Of a stretch of DNA of 60,000 bases, positions 10,705 to 21,924 are shown in pieces. The position numbers and the translations under genes are program-made. Source of the stretch: Symsagittifera roscoffensis (lineage: Eukaryota; Xenacoelomorpha; Acoela; Convolutidae); contig NC_087069.1 of the NCBI RefSeq assembly GCF_963678635.1, positions 48,256,276 through 48,316,275 on the forward strand, given 5' to 3'. Each line of letters starts with the position of its first letter. Position 1 is the first letter of the stretch. The notes beneath the pieces are model-generated. The model was not told the DNA's origin. It worked only from the letters and a program-made list of their open reading frames with translations, and made no database searches.

Positions 10705-11500
10705 GTAGCATCTTTCCTCCTTGCCAGACTCAAACCGGAGTTATCCCTGGCAATAGGCTGTACCAGCGTTTGGTAGACCTCCAGACTCTTGCGGCTCAGT
10801 TTCAACTTGTCATGTGAGGTCAACATCTCCAGTTCTATTCCCACCAAGCTCCATGCGAATATCAGCTGTCCCGCTGTTCTAACGAAGGAATTTGCCATCA
10901 ATGGCAACGCGGAGGAGGGTGATCTCATCGCCTTTTCGAAGTAATCCTGCAGTAAGTTTTGCCAAGCTCGTTTCAGCTGGCTCCCCAGTTCTAACTTATT
11001 AATCTCGGCTTTTCGTTGGGTAGCCCAATTGCGCCGCTTGCGGGAAACTCAACAATCGAGTTTCTTCAGGCAGTCCTGCAGCTCCTTCATTGTCTACAAA
11101 GCCACCCACCAAGGTCGAGCGGTAGTCCTAGTCGCATTCTTCTCAAGAGGATCGCTGGCCACTTGTTTCCCAATTGCCTGGTGCTCGCTCGAAATCCATT
11201 CTTTGCCAATGTCTACCTCCCACTTTTGTCCACTCGTCGAACCCCTTTTCGTGCTCGCTTTCTGAGGTCTGAAGTCTTCTTCCGTTGCCAGACTCGTCGA
11301 GGCCTGCATCTCTTTCACCACCTCGGCCAGCTTTCTTGGTTCGGAGCTAACCTTGTCGGCCGCTGTGTTCCATCGCGCTAGAATTATGGGAGACGTCTCC
11401 CTCAGATTCTTCTCTGAGACCGTGTCCGCCGAAGGACTACTCAACTCTTACACCTCCCTTTTCCTCTTTGTGGACCTCACACGTTTACTTGGGGGCGTCG
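10689..11500 (-). pseudogene. ORF2 N-terminal half, broken (arm B)
   Basis: Two open pieces (11444-11094 and 10928-10689) match the N-terminal and middle parts of the arm A frame 326-1357: KRKREVE, RPWW(L/V)A, ALPLMAN(P/S)FVR(A/T)AGQL and LSLAR(M/R)KDATCFLR. The piece in between is open in another frame. At least two lesions separate it from the ORF2 C-terminal half. The homology extends upstream of 11444 to about 11560, so the methionine of arm A (326) is not necessarily the original start. Confidence 0.45.
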
Positions 11501-11656
11501 CCACAACCATCACCGATTCGACCTCTTTGTCCCAGTCTAACCCTTCCAACTCTTGCCTCCCCCTTCTCGAGCCTTAAGGATATTAAAATCTTTAATCATT
11601 TTACTAGTCTTAACCTTATCCTTCCTTTCAACCCTAATCATTTTATCGTCAGTTTT

Positions 11657-12382
11657 TTATTGCAGAGTAGAGCTGTCTTTACATTCATCATCTTTGGTCT
11701 TTGGCTCTGTTTCCCTCAGCTTGATCATCCTGCTCAACAACCCTCGTCTCGCCTTTTCATCCAATCCGTTGCCCATCAAAACTGGTTCCCCGAATTTCAC
11801 CACTGTTTCCCACAACTCGTCTTTGAACTTGTCCAGCGTAGCCCCGGTTTTCGCTTTCTGATTAAACTCACTCAAGAATTCTGGCCATGCTTTCTCGTCC
11901 AGGGTATCCAGGAACATCCACTTATTGCCTTCGAAGGCATTCTTCTTGCTTTCTTTAGCATTCAAGAGGATCATTCCCATATTGGAGGTTTCGCTGTTCA
12001 ATGGCAGTTCCAGGTCGTTCCGATGGGATCCCAGGGGTGGCGTGGCCGTGTTCGCACAATCGTCTCCACTCATTTCCTGCAGCAACTCATGCGTAGTAAA
12101 GTCCCTTTCTGTTGCAATGAGGTCTGGTGTGTTCCCCACCTCCATTTCTTCTCCCGCTTCACTGAGAGTTTCATCCATACTCTCTCCATCCTCTGATTCA
12201 GCTTTCCCCCTCTCAAGTGCGTCTTTGAACCTATCCTCAACCGGATTGCTTCTTCTATCTCCAGGGGTGCCTACTGACAATGGTGATGGGGTCGCCGGGT
12301 CCAGCTTCTGATATTCGCTGAGGGCTACGTAACTGGATTCAAAAATGTATGTCATTTTGGGCAATCTGATTAGAAGATACAT
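11657..12382 (-). pseudogene. ORF1, acidic protein of unknown function (arm B)
   Basis: A 241-codon frame, intact in itself, with a stop just before a short AT-rich gap that precedes ORF2. The N-terminal half is acidic and disordered-looking (ESEDGESMDETLSEAGEEME near residue 62). The C-terminal half is more structured and matches arm A 1-237. The first 15 codons lie inside a repeat module also found at 13235-13425 and 21735-21905, where the antisense strand again reads MYLLIRL. The start could therefore lie inside sequence not native to the protein; a downstream methionine at codon 10 is an alternative. Confidence 0.45.
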
Positions 12383-12490
12383 GCTATCGCATCATTGCTT
12401 TGGCATGTTGTAACTTGTAACTGTTATAATTATTTTGCTTTTCTTTAGCTCATTCTGCGTATCTTACAAACTACGTGACGAATACTAATT
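12330..12490 (+). repeat. ~160-190-bp repeat module, copy 1
   Basis: First of three direct copies (others at 13235-13425 and 21735-21905). They share GGATTCAAAAATGTATG, TCTGATTAGAAGATACAT, GCATGTTGTAA and TTTAGCTCAT-type blocks. It coincides with the 5' border of arm B. It ends in a TTTCTTTAG/TTCTTCAG stretch that resembles a splice acceptor on the + strand. Confidence 0.65.
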
Positions 12491-13110
12491 AAGGTTTAAG
12501 TTTACTAGATTAAGGTTTAAGGTTTACTAACTTTAATCCACAAACCGTAGTTGCGGTTATAATTAAAACGTAACTCGCTTGCATCAAAAAATTGGTTCTA
12601 ATTTGAGTTTTAATTAGGTGTTCAATCGTTTTGCAAAATATTGACTAGAACGTTGACTCAAAATTGAAATTGGAAGAACTGTCGCATAACAGTTTTTTAT
12701 GACAGCGAACGCTTAATTATGAGAACTCAAAAATGTCGCTCAAACTGAATAGTAGGATGCAATAAAACTGTCCAAGAGAGAACCTTGAGTAATTCTGATG
12801 GTTATCAATATTTAAGCAAAAAATGGTTCAGCTAAAACTGTTTTCTGAGTTTATGCTGGTTTTCATTATCTTGAGAAAATGAATTCAAATCGATTGATTT
12901 GATATTTTGGACAAATAAGTCAATTTTTTAGCCAGATTTTACAAAGTTCAGTTATCCCAAACTATTTCGATATACATTTTAAAACTGGCTATCGTAAAGG
13001 GGTTTTAAGAGTTTATGGTCTGTTTAGAAAAATTTTGTTCAAACGAGTTCAATCTCAAGTTTGCCAGTGCGGGGGAGAAAAAAGTTTAAATTGTGAATAC
13101 GTTTATTCAA
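12491..13110. other. AT-rich interval, no gene seen
   Basis: No open frame of note. A short internal repeat of TAAGGTTTAAGTTTACTA-like units is at about 12493-12535. The rest appears unique in this window. Confidence 0.5.
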
Positions 13111-13234
13111 CTGCATCGTTGATAAACGGAAAGACAATTTTACAATTAATTTAAAATTTGTTTGAAATATGTCGATTGAAAATAAGTGCTGAAAAAACAA
13201 AAGTTTTCTGAAAAACTAAATAAGGTGAGCTTTG

Positions 13235-13425
13235 CATATTTCAATATCTGGAATAACTGGAATCAAAACTGTATGCCATTTTTGTCAATCTGATTAGAAG
13301 ATACATATTTTTGCATCCTTGCATTCGCATGTTGTAAGTTGTAACTGTTATGATTGGTTTTCTTTTCTTCAGCTCATACAGCGTATCTAAAAATCTCGTG
13401 AAGAATATTAATTAGTATTTGCTAT
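13235..13425 (+). repeat. ~190-bp repeat module, copy 2
   Basis: Direct copy of the module at 12330 and 21735. The matching extends about 120 bp further upstream between this copy and the one at 21600-21735 (CTGCATCGTTGATAAACGGA, then ATATGTCGATTGAAAA), which makes these two the closest pair. Confidence 0.7.
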
Positions 13426-13429
13426 GATC

Positions 13430-14205
13430 ATTTTAATTTCTGAAACATCAACCTTAATTTAGAAGATACCCTTCTCAAGCGGCTCAAATATGGAAGAATA
13501 GCTTACTTTTTTCAAATTAAATTGGGTTGATTTAGACTACTTTCCTATATAACAAACTTAATTGTTCGAAAAAAAGACGCGGAGAAACAAATCAACTCTA
13601 CATATACTTTTCATGTGTTCAAAAAATTTCACTTTTTTATTTGCAAAAGATTTTTTTCTGAATTTTTAGTAAGGCATTTTAACTGACTAGTCATCTTTCA
13701 AAAATCAAAAAAAAATTAACTGTTTTTGATTCACAATCAAAAACTTTGCTACACCTAGTGCCGGCGAAGCTGGTCAGGGGAGGAAACCAAGGCTTCATAA
13801 AATAATTTTCGATGGCTAAATTAAACCCACAAACGCGCCGAAAAAGTTTTTAGGCACCCCAGCTATTGGCCGCAACAACAAAGACAAAAAAAAGACAGCT
13901 GCACCAAATTAAAATTTTTTTTTACTTCGTGAATCATATCAACAAAACTAATTTGAAGTTACAATCCCCGATCCAAGAAAATGAGCCTGCTGTAGTGTGG
14001 TCGGAAGAATTCTTCGGATAGTATCTCTACGGAAAAATAGTTACAACAGCTACATATCATCAAGCCGTAATAAGAGCATTAAAAGCAACGGAAAAATCAA
14101 AAAAAACTTTACAATCCAGTATAAACAGATGGATTGACAGATTATGATGAGAATTTTGTGGTAACTAAAATAGCAGCAAACAGCATAATTGTAGGCTAAA
14201 CAGTT
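13430..14205 (+). other. Segment present in copy 1 only
   Basis: About 770 bp absent between module and basic ORF in copy 2 (there the junction is at about 21905). It is either an insertion here or a deletion there. A short open stretch around 13980-14140 reads NEPAVVWSEEFFG, a stop, then TTATYHQAVIRALKATEKS; no family recognised. Confidence 0.4.
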
Positions 14206-14220
14206 GAGTAACTAAAAAAA

Positions 14221-14814
14221 GTGCCTTCAGTTTTCGCAAACAGCAGCAAAATTCTCTGCCTACAGTTTATGCAACGAAAAACGAACGAGCAAGAAAGAAA
14301 AGCAAAACGCAGAATACACAAACCGCCAAAACAAAAAAGTGAAAGAATCGAGATTGAATGCAGACCTCAACAAATGGATTTTACGGATAAAGTAAACTCG
14401 CCGAAAATTGACCACAACAATTTTCTGACCGATGAATGGGTCAGATCAAGCGGTGGAGAGAATCTGCGCAAGACAGTTCGTTAAGAAAATCATGGCAAGT
14501 ACCGAGCAAAAGGAACTGGAGAGCAAACAAAAAGATACAGGCAACCAATCAAGAAATACGTGGGAAGTACACGAAACCAGAATCACAAAAGCAGACGCAA
14601 AAACGAATCCGAAGAAGCGCATGAATTGGTGCAAGAAGCACAAAACAAACAAAACTTAAGCAACAACCAACCAGGCCAAAGTTGGTCGAAACAAAAAATT
14701 GTTTTTGTTTCGCCTGAGATGAAAGCTAGCAACAAAGAAATTATCAGCCAGCTGGCTATCACCCAGCATGCTATCACTCAGCGCAAAAATACCAGAATAA
14801 CAGTGCGCAAGTAG
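14221..14814 (+). pseudogene. Lysine-rich basic ORF, copy 1
   Basis: Two overlapping frames (14221-14484 and 14560-14814) read a very basic, lysine- and asparagine-rich protein with the conserved patches DFTDKVNSPKIDHNNFLTDEW and ISQLAITQHAITQR. Copy 2 (21925-22510) has the same sequence with different breaks, and both copies end at the same TAG after the codons for VRK. The composition suggests a nucleic-acid binding or Gag-like role, but this is inference. Confidence 0.4.
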
Positions 14815-14967
14815 AAAAAATCAAAGGAGAAGGAGATTCTAACAGAAACTAAGGTGGACATGAGACCCAACGACGGAGGACAATGATACACCCGTGTACA
14901 GAAAAAAAAACTGGAAAAACTGTTCGGCTGAAGCTTCATTACAGCGGCATTTCGGAAAGACAATAAC

Positions 14968-15213
14968 GTGATTCCTTTTTATCGTTTCATCAAGGAACGG
15001 GATGGGGAATCACTCAAGAGGTTGTACGGAAATTACTCGTATAATATTGGGAATCGGCTCAGTGTATTCATTCCTGCCCTAATACGCGATACGTTTTTGA
15101 AAAGCATGAATTTAGTACAACCGGTAACGAAAGCAATGCTTGACATAGCGGAGGATAACTCGTTCCAGTACATTCATCGGGCAATCGTGGCTAAGGAACA
15201 AAACTACAATTAG
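14968..15213 (+). pseudogene. Conserved ORF, SVFIPALIRDTFLKSMN motif, copy 1
   Basis: An 81-codon open piece with a globular, helical look: YGNYSYNIGNRLSVFIPALI, then KAMLDIAEDNSFQYIHRAIV. The stop TAG after EQNYN is shared with copy 2 (near 22906), and homology continues in frame past it (WMEQVENLKAAI). So the stop predates the duplication and the ancestral protein was longer. Unknown family. Confidence 0.45.
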
Positions 15214-15353
15214 TGGATGGAACAAGTTGAAAATCTTAAGGCGGCTATAGGAAAACCAACTTTTTGATTTCTTTAAAAGAGTAGAACCAAATGAGGATCA
15301 TCATTACACTTTTTCAGGTTTGTTGCCGGACGAATTGAACAAATAGTCAGGTT

Positions 15354-16500
15354 TTGCAAATACCCAACCTCAAAGTAGTTACCAATACGACACAGGAAAC
15401 GGAAAATTTTTTTTTTTCAGAGCTTTTTAATGCGAACTGTGGCGCCGAGAAAATCAGGTGCAACAAGGCTCAAACACTTAAAGCAAATTGTTTCAGTTCT
15501 ATCATAATGAAAACAACAATGAACTCCGGTTTGCACTGGTAGATGACAATAGCTTTGGTGGAGCGCTTCCTACAAACCTTAAAAACACGGTTAAGTGTGA
15601 TAGAAAAAGATCCAAAAAACACAGGGTACAAATTCGTTTCGGATGCAGCTGAACTAACTAAAACAAAGAAAGTCACACCACACGATGTTACAATGTTTTT
15701 TGCCGCTCGAGATTCACAAGGGTAAAATAGCAAACAAAATCTCATCAAACAGCCATAAGAAGCAAACCAAAGTGTTCTGTGTTGGGTTAACCTAAGACTG
15801 CCTGACAAAAAGATAACAAAAGACATTATACAAAAGAACCTTGAGAGACAACCACTAAATCAGAGCAGATGCACTGCAAAGACTAAATCCCAAAATATGC
15901 AGCCAGAACAACTAGTACAAAGCACCAGTTTGACACAGAAAACAACCGGTAAAGACAACACATGTTAACTTGAAAAACAAACAGGGGAACTCCCCAAAGC
16001 AAGGGGAGAGCAATGTAAAACACGAGCGTCATCAGCTTCGGACTCGGAGGTTTCATCATCATCATGAGAAAACGAAGTGCCGGAGCCAATCAAAAGGAAA
16101 AGGGTCACCAAGAAAACTCGACCACATAACAGAGCGTCAATAGGGATACGTAATTGCACCGTCTTTACGAAATGAGAACCAAACTCCAATGATGCAGGTG
16201 GGGTCGATAAAACAAACTCCACAATCATCATCAATTTACGCGTCGTCCCTAAAAAGAATTGGTCGGGCAAGGGACAATCAGTAGGAATTAACAGTATGCT
16301 AAGAAATCCTAAGGTCATTGGAAATACAACAAGAGCAATGGACACACGCCCAGCAGTTGGGGTGCTAAAGCTATCTAATAGCAGCGATTCAAGTGGGACC
16401 GACAAACACGCATGAGACACTCGCAGCAAGAAGTCGTCAGAAATAATCGAGTTGAAACTCAAAACAAGAAACTCATGTTCAAAATCGACTGCAATTAAAA
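15354..16500 (+). pseudogene. Long decayed ORF, unknown, copy 1
   Basis: Two consecutive in-frame pieces (15354-15542 and 15543-15725) are separated only by an amber codon at 15540-15542, which copy 2 shares at the matching place (near 23236-23238). Further on the sequence is serine-, lysine- and glutamate-rich with several frame changes until about 16500. Readable patches include SVIEKDPKNTGYKFVSDAAE and VTPHDVTMFFAARDS. The reverse-strand ORFs over this region are shadows. No domain recognised. Confidence 0.4.
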
Positions 16501-16656
16501 AATATGGTCAAATTTGCGAGAATGAGTTTTTACAAATAATGTGGTGTATATATGGAAACAAAAATATAGAAAAGCGGATGATTTGACTATTGCTACCGAT
16601 GAAATTATTTTGGTTTTTTCGAGTTCGACTTCGACACTAAATTAGATGAAAAAGGC

Positions 16657-17146
16657 GTGGTGCAAAAAATTAGACTTTGTTTCAACAAACTTTCAAAATA
16701 CCAAAAAAAGCCAATTGTTTATTTGAATATATACCACCAAGAGATATCTACTTCGTTGTTTTTACTTCCACTCGCTGGAAATTACCATAATAAAATTCAT
16801 GACGTAGTCGTCAAACTTAGACCATATGGAGGTCTTATTGGCATAGACGGGTTTTCCTTTAAAAAAACACTTGAGAAATATAAAAATATTTCAACTGCAT
16901 GCAGTTCTACATGATTCTGGAAGTTTTCTTCACGAAGTTTATAACACTTGTCCCACTTACATTTATATGCTGGGATGGAACTGTAACAAAAGCCTAATTG
17001 GCCATTTGGGTGGCAAAAAATTCTATTTTTTTTTTCGAACTAACGAGACCAGATTACTTTCAATTGTTAGAAAGTTGAGTAAACGATCAGTCGTGCTAAA
17101 TTTAGGAGGATTTTGCTATAAAATAATTTTATCCATAAAAATTTAG
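16657..17146 (+). pseudogene. Unknown ORF pieces in the 905-bp unit, first copy
   Basis: Two overlapping frames, 16657-16914 (IRLCFNKLSKYQKKPIVYLN) and 16871-17146 (LIGHLGGKKFYFFFRTNETR), read one decayed protein with a frameshift between them. The second piece is rich in hydrophobic and aromatic residues. A later patch, CLIFVPPDFFDSLLKPEL, lies past 17160 in another frame. The position beside Polinton genes would allow a polymerase or ATPase remnant, but I see no catalytic motif of either. Confidence 0.35.
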
Positions 17147-17561
17147 CCATTGCAACTTCTGATTATAGCGACTGTCTAATTTTTGTACCTCCAGACTTTT
17201 TCGATTCACTCCTAAAACCTGAACTTGGTTGACAAACTATTTGCACGGAATTCATTGGGAAAACGGTGATTTGGTATTTTTGAAACTCAATCAGATTGTT
17301 CCAAGTTTTTAGCGAAATCCTATCGCCGTTTTTTACGCGAAAGGAAATAATCGGATTGAAACTCAAAACAAGAAACTCATGTTCAAAATCGACTGCAATT
17401 AAAAAATATGGTCAAATTTGCAAGAATGAGTTTTTACAATTATTGTGGTGTATATATGCGAAACAAAAATATAGAAAAGCGGATGATTTGACTATTGCTA
17501 CCGATGAAATTATTTTGGTTTTTTCGAGTTCGACTTCGACACTAAATTAGATGAAAAAGGC

Positions 17562-18051
17562 GTGGTGCAAAAAATTAGACTTTGTTTCAACAAACTTTCA
17601 AAATACCAAAAAAAGCCAATTGTTTATTTGAATATATACCACCAAGAGATATCTACTTCGTTGTTTTTACTTCCACTCGCTGGAAATTACCATAATAAAA
17701 TACATGACGTAGTCGTCAAACTTAGACCATATGGAGGTCTTATTGGCATAGACGGGTTTTCCTTTAAAAAAACACTTGAGAAATATAAAAATATTTCAAC
17801 TGCATGCAGTTCTACATGATTCTGGAAGTTTTCTTCACGAAGTTTATAACACTTGTCCCACTTACATTTATATGCTGGGATGGAACTGTAACAAAAGCCT
17901 AATTGGCCATTTGAGTGGCAAAAAACTCTATTTTTTTTTTCGAACTAACGAGACCAGATTACTTTCAATTGTTAGAAAGTTGAGTAAACGATCAGTCGTG
18001 CTAAATTTAGGAGGATTTTACCATAAAATAATTTTATACATAAAAATTTAG
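17562..18051 (+). pseudogene. Unknown ORF pieces in the 905-bp unit, second copy
   Basis: Same two frames as 16657-17146, shifted by 905 bp. The first piece is identical at the protein level and the second differs at a few residues (LSGKKLYFFF against LGGKKFYFFF). The frameshift between the two is shared, so it existed before duplication. Confidence 0.4.
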
Positions 18052-18465
18052 CCATTGCAACTTCTGATTATAGCGACTGTCTAATTTTTGTACCTCCTGA
18101 CTTTTTCGATTCACTCCTAAAACCTGAACTTGGTTGACAAACTATTTGCACGGAATTTTTTGGGAAAACGGTGATTAGGTATTTTTGAAACTCAATCAGA
18201 TTGTTCCAAGTTTTTAGCGAAATCCTATCGCCGTTTTTTACGCGAAAGGGAAAAAGAAGTCCGAAAATCTTGCAATACTTGGATCGCAAAGTTGAGAACC
18301 TTGGTGAAGTGGGTTGCCCGAACTGAAACCTTGCTTTTCGAAAAGTATTGATAATGCAACAAGCATTTACAACATTTTAACACCGGGAAGCATTGTGCTC
18401 TGAAAAAAAGCAAAGTCTTTTAGGACTGGTTGAAAAATGAGCAGCAACGAGAGCCTAGCAAAATA

Positions 18466-19440
18466 GGAGACGTACGTTTTTTTTTCAATTTTAGTAAGAA
18501 GTACTTGGATGACTCCTGAGAGTTACGAAAAAAAGTCATTGACCAGAAGTGAACAAATTGAATGCCAAAGTCAAGTGCTTCAGCTAAAAAAACTTACACT
18601 ATCTGGAGAAGAGTTGTTTAATTTAAGAAGATTTTTTCCATTGATTGATCAATTCATCAAGTTTCAACATTACAATTATAACCAAAATAGTGCAAGCAAA
18701 CAAGAAGTTCATTCTCCCAGTCTAGACTTAGTTCCCAAACGTCACCTCGGAATACAAATGGTCCTCAGCAACTGTGACCTTCCTGAAAAAGTTCCAAATT
18801 TAGTAAAAAAAAAACTCTGTAAAGAAAACTGATTTTCATGCAAAACTGAAAAAATCATTTATGTGTATGAAATAAATTACAATGTCAATGAAATAACTAA
18901 TTTTATAACGCAGGTTATACTCAATACAAGAATTTTATTGTTCAGAAGTATAAAATATTCTTGTTATGACATCGGCATATGTTTTTTCCATCTTCTTAAG
19001 ACACAGTTGATATAGATAATGGGTCGTAATTAGAAAGAGAGAAAGAAACCAAATCGAAAATCTGAAATTGTCTGAAAAAGCAATTCATGAGCCTGATGCG
19101 AGTGTAGTTACAGATTTTGTTTTTGACCAAACTGGCAATGAACAAAAACTTTGGAAGTTTTGTACTGATGTTTCTGTCTCCAAATCAGAAGTGACTCAAA
19201 TGACTTTAATTTACCAAATTATTGTATCTATAAAGTTTATTGGACGTCTGTTGCTTGATAACGCCATCAAACATAAAAACGGCTATTATCCGACTTGAAC
19301 TGCTTAGGACCCCTAATTACAACAAAAACAGCGACGCTTCCTCCAGTCATACCAACCCATGAAACAAGTATCATTGCCAAAGCAAAAAATATTCACAAGA
19401 AGAAGCTCTCCTTCTCACAAGACAAGGAAGTCAACTGGAA
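18466..19440 (+). pseudogene. Array head block (unknown protein), copy 1
   Basis: Begins with the AAAATAGGAGACGTACG junction motif. It then reads SGEELFNLRRFFPLIDQFIK and LVPKRHLGIQMVLSNCD in the frame 18509-18832, and SEKAIHEPDA with VFDQTGNEQK in the frame 19068-19298. The same block recurs at 24931, 30235 and 33950. The ancestral protein seems helical and basic; no family recognised. Sequence diverges from the other copies after about 19440, so the integrase region is missing here. Confidence 0.45.
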
Positions 19441-21600
19441 GCAATATACGTTTCATTTTTGTCAATAAAAATTGTTCAAGGTGCGTATTGTTTTCTACCA
19501 CCAAAACATGAGCACATTGGTTTAATTTGTTAACTTCCCGGGCTTAAATTTTTTCACCTACCTATCCGAGAAAATTTTTATTAAAACAAAAAGACCACTG
19601 CAAAAGTTTAGTTTCATGGTAAAAAATATTGCTTTCAAGCGTACCAAAAAGCAACCAGACAGCTTACAATTAGATGTTTTCTTGATGACAGCAAACTCAT
19701 ACTTCTCTAAAAATTGAACTTTCGATTTTGATTTATAAAAGAAACAATAAAACGTGTTAAAATGTGTCTAAGGAGCAACAAGCTAACAAGCACAATTCTG
19801 TATTCTGTTATGAACCATATTTTGTCATTTTGTCGTTGTACTGTCTTTTCGGTCGACTGATACCCAAACTGTTTACTGTCAGACAGTCGAATCCGAAGTT
19901 CCTGGCTTCCAGATTTTATAGATTGAGCAGATGAAACCACGAAAAGCGCTCTCCAAAACAAACTGTCGGCGACCGACACAAATGAAGATAAGTTTATCTA
20001 GAATCGGTGCTGCCGCCAGATAAATAATTGGCGCAACAGGTTGCAAAGTGTGCACGACCAAAAAAAAATTCAAATTTGTGGTAAGAATTTTCCCGCGTCG
20101 ACTATCAAAAAAAAAGAACTTTTCATTCGACTTCTTTTGAGGTTAATAGAGACCTTCAAGGTTTCACGAGATTTATAATGTTTTTTAAAACTTTTTACCG
20201 GTCCTGAATTGGAGATCTTTTTTGAGAAATTTTGTTGAATAAATTAAACAAAAAGACTTTTTTCTCATTTATAATCATTTAATTTTCCTGGTTAAAAGTA
20301 AGATTTTCACATTTGGATAGGTCCATACTTTGTTTAAATGTCTCAATACAAGCTGACAGATTGAGCTCAAATCTTTCCTCGGTCGATCATCGAGAGATTG
20401 CGCAAAAAATGGTGGACGCAAAAAGTGGTGGACGGTCAAGGAAGTCAATGTTTTAAGAATGGGCTCGAAATTGCCTTTCAATGGATCAATTTTTGACTCT
20501 GAAGTCTTAATTAATTTCAGTCATCATGTTCCATGTCCATGTTGCGATCAAAATTATGATGGAGTTATGATAATCATTATGATTTGTGAGAAATACGTTA
20601 ACTCAACCAGAGTGTTGGTAAACAGTAAAACAATTTAAAATCGACTTTATATAAATATTGTAGCTATGAACTGAAAAAACTTGTGTAGAATCTATTTATT
20701 GCGGTGCAAAAATGTAGCTACAAAATTAAATCCGATCGAGTTTAAGTCGATTGAAAATCCTTTTTTCATATCTTTTCGGCTCACTCTCTAGTTGTAAAAT
20801 CAAAAAACTAATTGGTTTTTTTTTGAACAGTTTTCGAAGCAATATTCTTAATCAATTTTAATTTATGAATTATTATTGATAAAAAATAAGCCATTTCAAT
20901 TGATTATAAAAAATTATCATCAGTTTTAAAATCTTTCTGGCTTAGTTATTGTTTTGTGAGTTGTTTTGATCTCCCACTAACTTGTGGAAAAATTTATAAA
21001 CTTGATTTTGATAGTCTGTAACTTTAATTTTTGTGATTCTAGAGTTGGGGGAGGGGAAGGTCAGCGAGTAGTGAACATGGTATATGGGACTTGGGTTGAG
21101 AAATTAGTCAATAAGCAAGTTAGACGGAGGTACTTAAAAGGAATATAGACGATTTTGCAAAACTGCAATTGTGAGAAAATAGACGAAAGTGAGAGAAATT
21201 AAAAATGTTTGCAGACAAATTGCGCGAGAAAAATATAATTGTTTGTAGACAACAGCTAAATTTTGGTAGCCAAAAACTTAACAAGTCAATCATGCTTAAC
21301 TTATTCAATTCAAATTTCTCTTGTAATTTTCGGATTTGACAATTTTTGTTCATTTAAAGTAATTGTTTTAAAAGGTATTGACATTTTATGTTCTTTTTCA
21401 ATTTGTGAAATTGACTCTTAAGAAAAAATCACCGTTGGCCCTTTTCTTTTCATAGCTTTTTCGTCTAAAATGCCACATCTGTAAAAAAAATTTCCGTCTA
21501 ATTTCGTTTTCGTAGCATCCGTCTAATTTGCTTTTCGTCTTTTATCATAGGACCTCGGGTTCGATTTGTGCAGTTATAATCAATTTCAAACCATAAACCG
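19441..21600. other. AT-rich interval between Polinton blocks, no gene seen
   Basis: No supported gene. Several short ORFs (19707-19979, 19879-20073, 20275-20481, all reverse) have no partner in the other copies. Minor features are a doubled TGGTGGACGCAAAAA/GTGGTGGACGG near 20408-20440 and a repeated CCGTCTAATTT near 21493-21535. Confidence 0.4.
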
Positions 21601-21734
21601 TCGCTGCATCGTTGATAAACGGAAAGACATTTTTACAACCAATTTAATTTTTTTTGAAATATGTCGATTGAAAACAATTGCTGAAAAAATACTCGTTTTC
21701 TGAAAACTAATTAAGTTGAGCTTTGCATATTTCA

Positions 21735-21905
21735 TTATCTCGAATAACTGGAATCAAAAATGTATGCCATTTTAATCAATCTGATTAGAAGATACATATT
21801 TTTGCATCATTGCATTTGCATGTTGTAAGTTGTAATTGTTATAGTTGGTTTTCTTTTCTTCAGCTCATACAGCGTATCAAAAAATCTAGTGAAGAATATT
21901 AGTTA
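21735..21905 (+). repeat. ~190-bp repeat module, copy 3
   Basis: Third copy of the module at 12330 and 13235. Here it runs straight into the basic ORF block at AGTAACTAAAAAAAGTGCC, without the 770-bp segment seen in copy 1. Confidence 0.7.
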
Positions 21906-21924
21906 GTAAGTAACTAAAAAAAGT

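Larger units (their letters stand above)
7410..12385 (-). mobile_element. GC-rich ORF-dense element of unknown family, arm B
   Basis: Second copy of the element, reverse strand, more complete at the 5' end than arm A. In transcription order it holds ORF1 (12382-11657), ORF2 (about 11500-9844), three further blocks (9840-8745), the acidic C-terminal ORF (8696-8388) and the AT-rich tail. Frames are broken at several points. Both arms show the same order of blocks. Arm divergence looks large, so this is either an old inverted duplication or two separate insertions. The 5' end lies near 12330-12385, inside a repeat module that occurs twice more downstream. Confidence 0.7.
16440..18250 (+). repeat. 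Near-identical 905-bp tandem duplication
   Basis: 16440-17344 and 17345-18250 are direct copies offset by 905 bp, with only scattered single-base differences (for example ATTCATGACG against ATACATGACG). The join lies in GCGAAAGGAAATAATCG, where the unit's end (GCGAAAGG) and beginning (GAAATAATCG) share GAAA, a microhomology junction. Copy 2 of the block (24200-24930) has one shortened version, so this duplication is recent and private to copy 1. Confidence 0.9.
13110..19440 (+). mobile_element. Degenerate Polinton-associated block, copy 1
   Basis: Homologous at length to 21600-26200: module (13110-13430), basic ORF, central ORFs, then the block at 18466-19440 that also heads every unit of the downstream array. 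Copy 1 contains about 770 bp (13430-14205) missing from copy 2 and an internal 905-bp tandem duplication. The homology stops near 19440, inside the region that leads into the integrase gene in the other copies. Assignment to a Polinton/Maverick comes from linkage in copies 2-4 to integrase, capsid and protease genes; the ORFs inside this block are not themselves recognised. Confidence 0.55.

Noticed and set aside
9148-12311. Forward ORFs in arm B such as 11468-12196 and 11925-12311
   Set aside because: Shadows of the reverse-strand element genes; serine/leucine/phenylalanine-rich as expected for antisense of such sequence.
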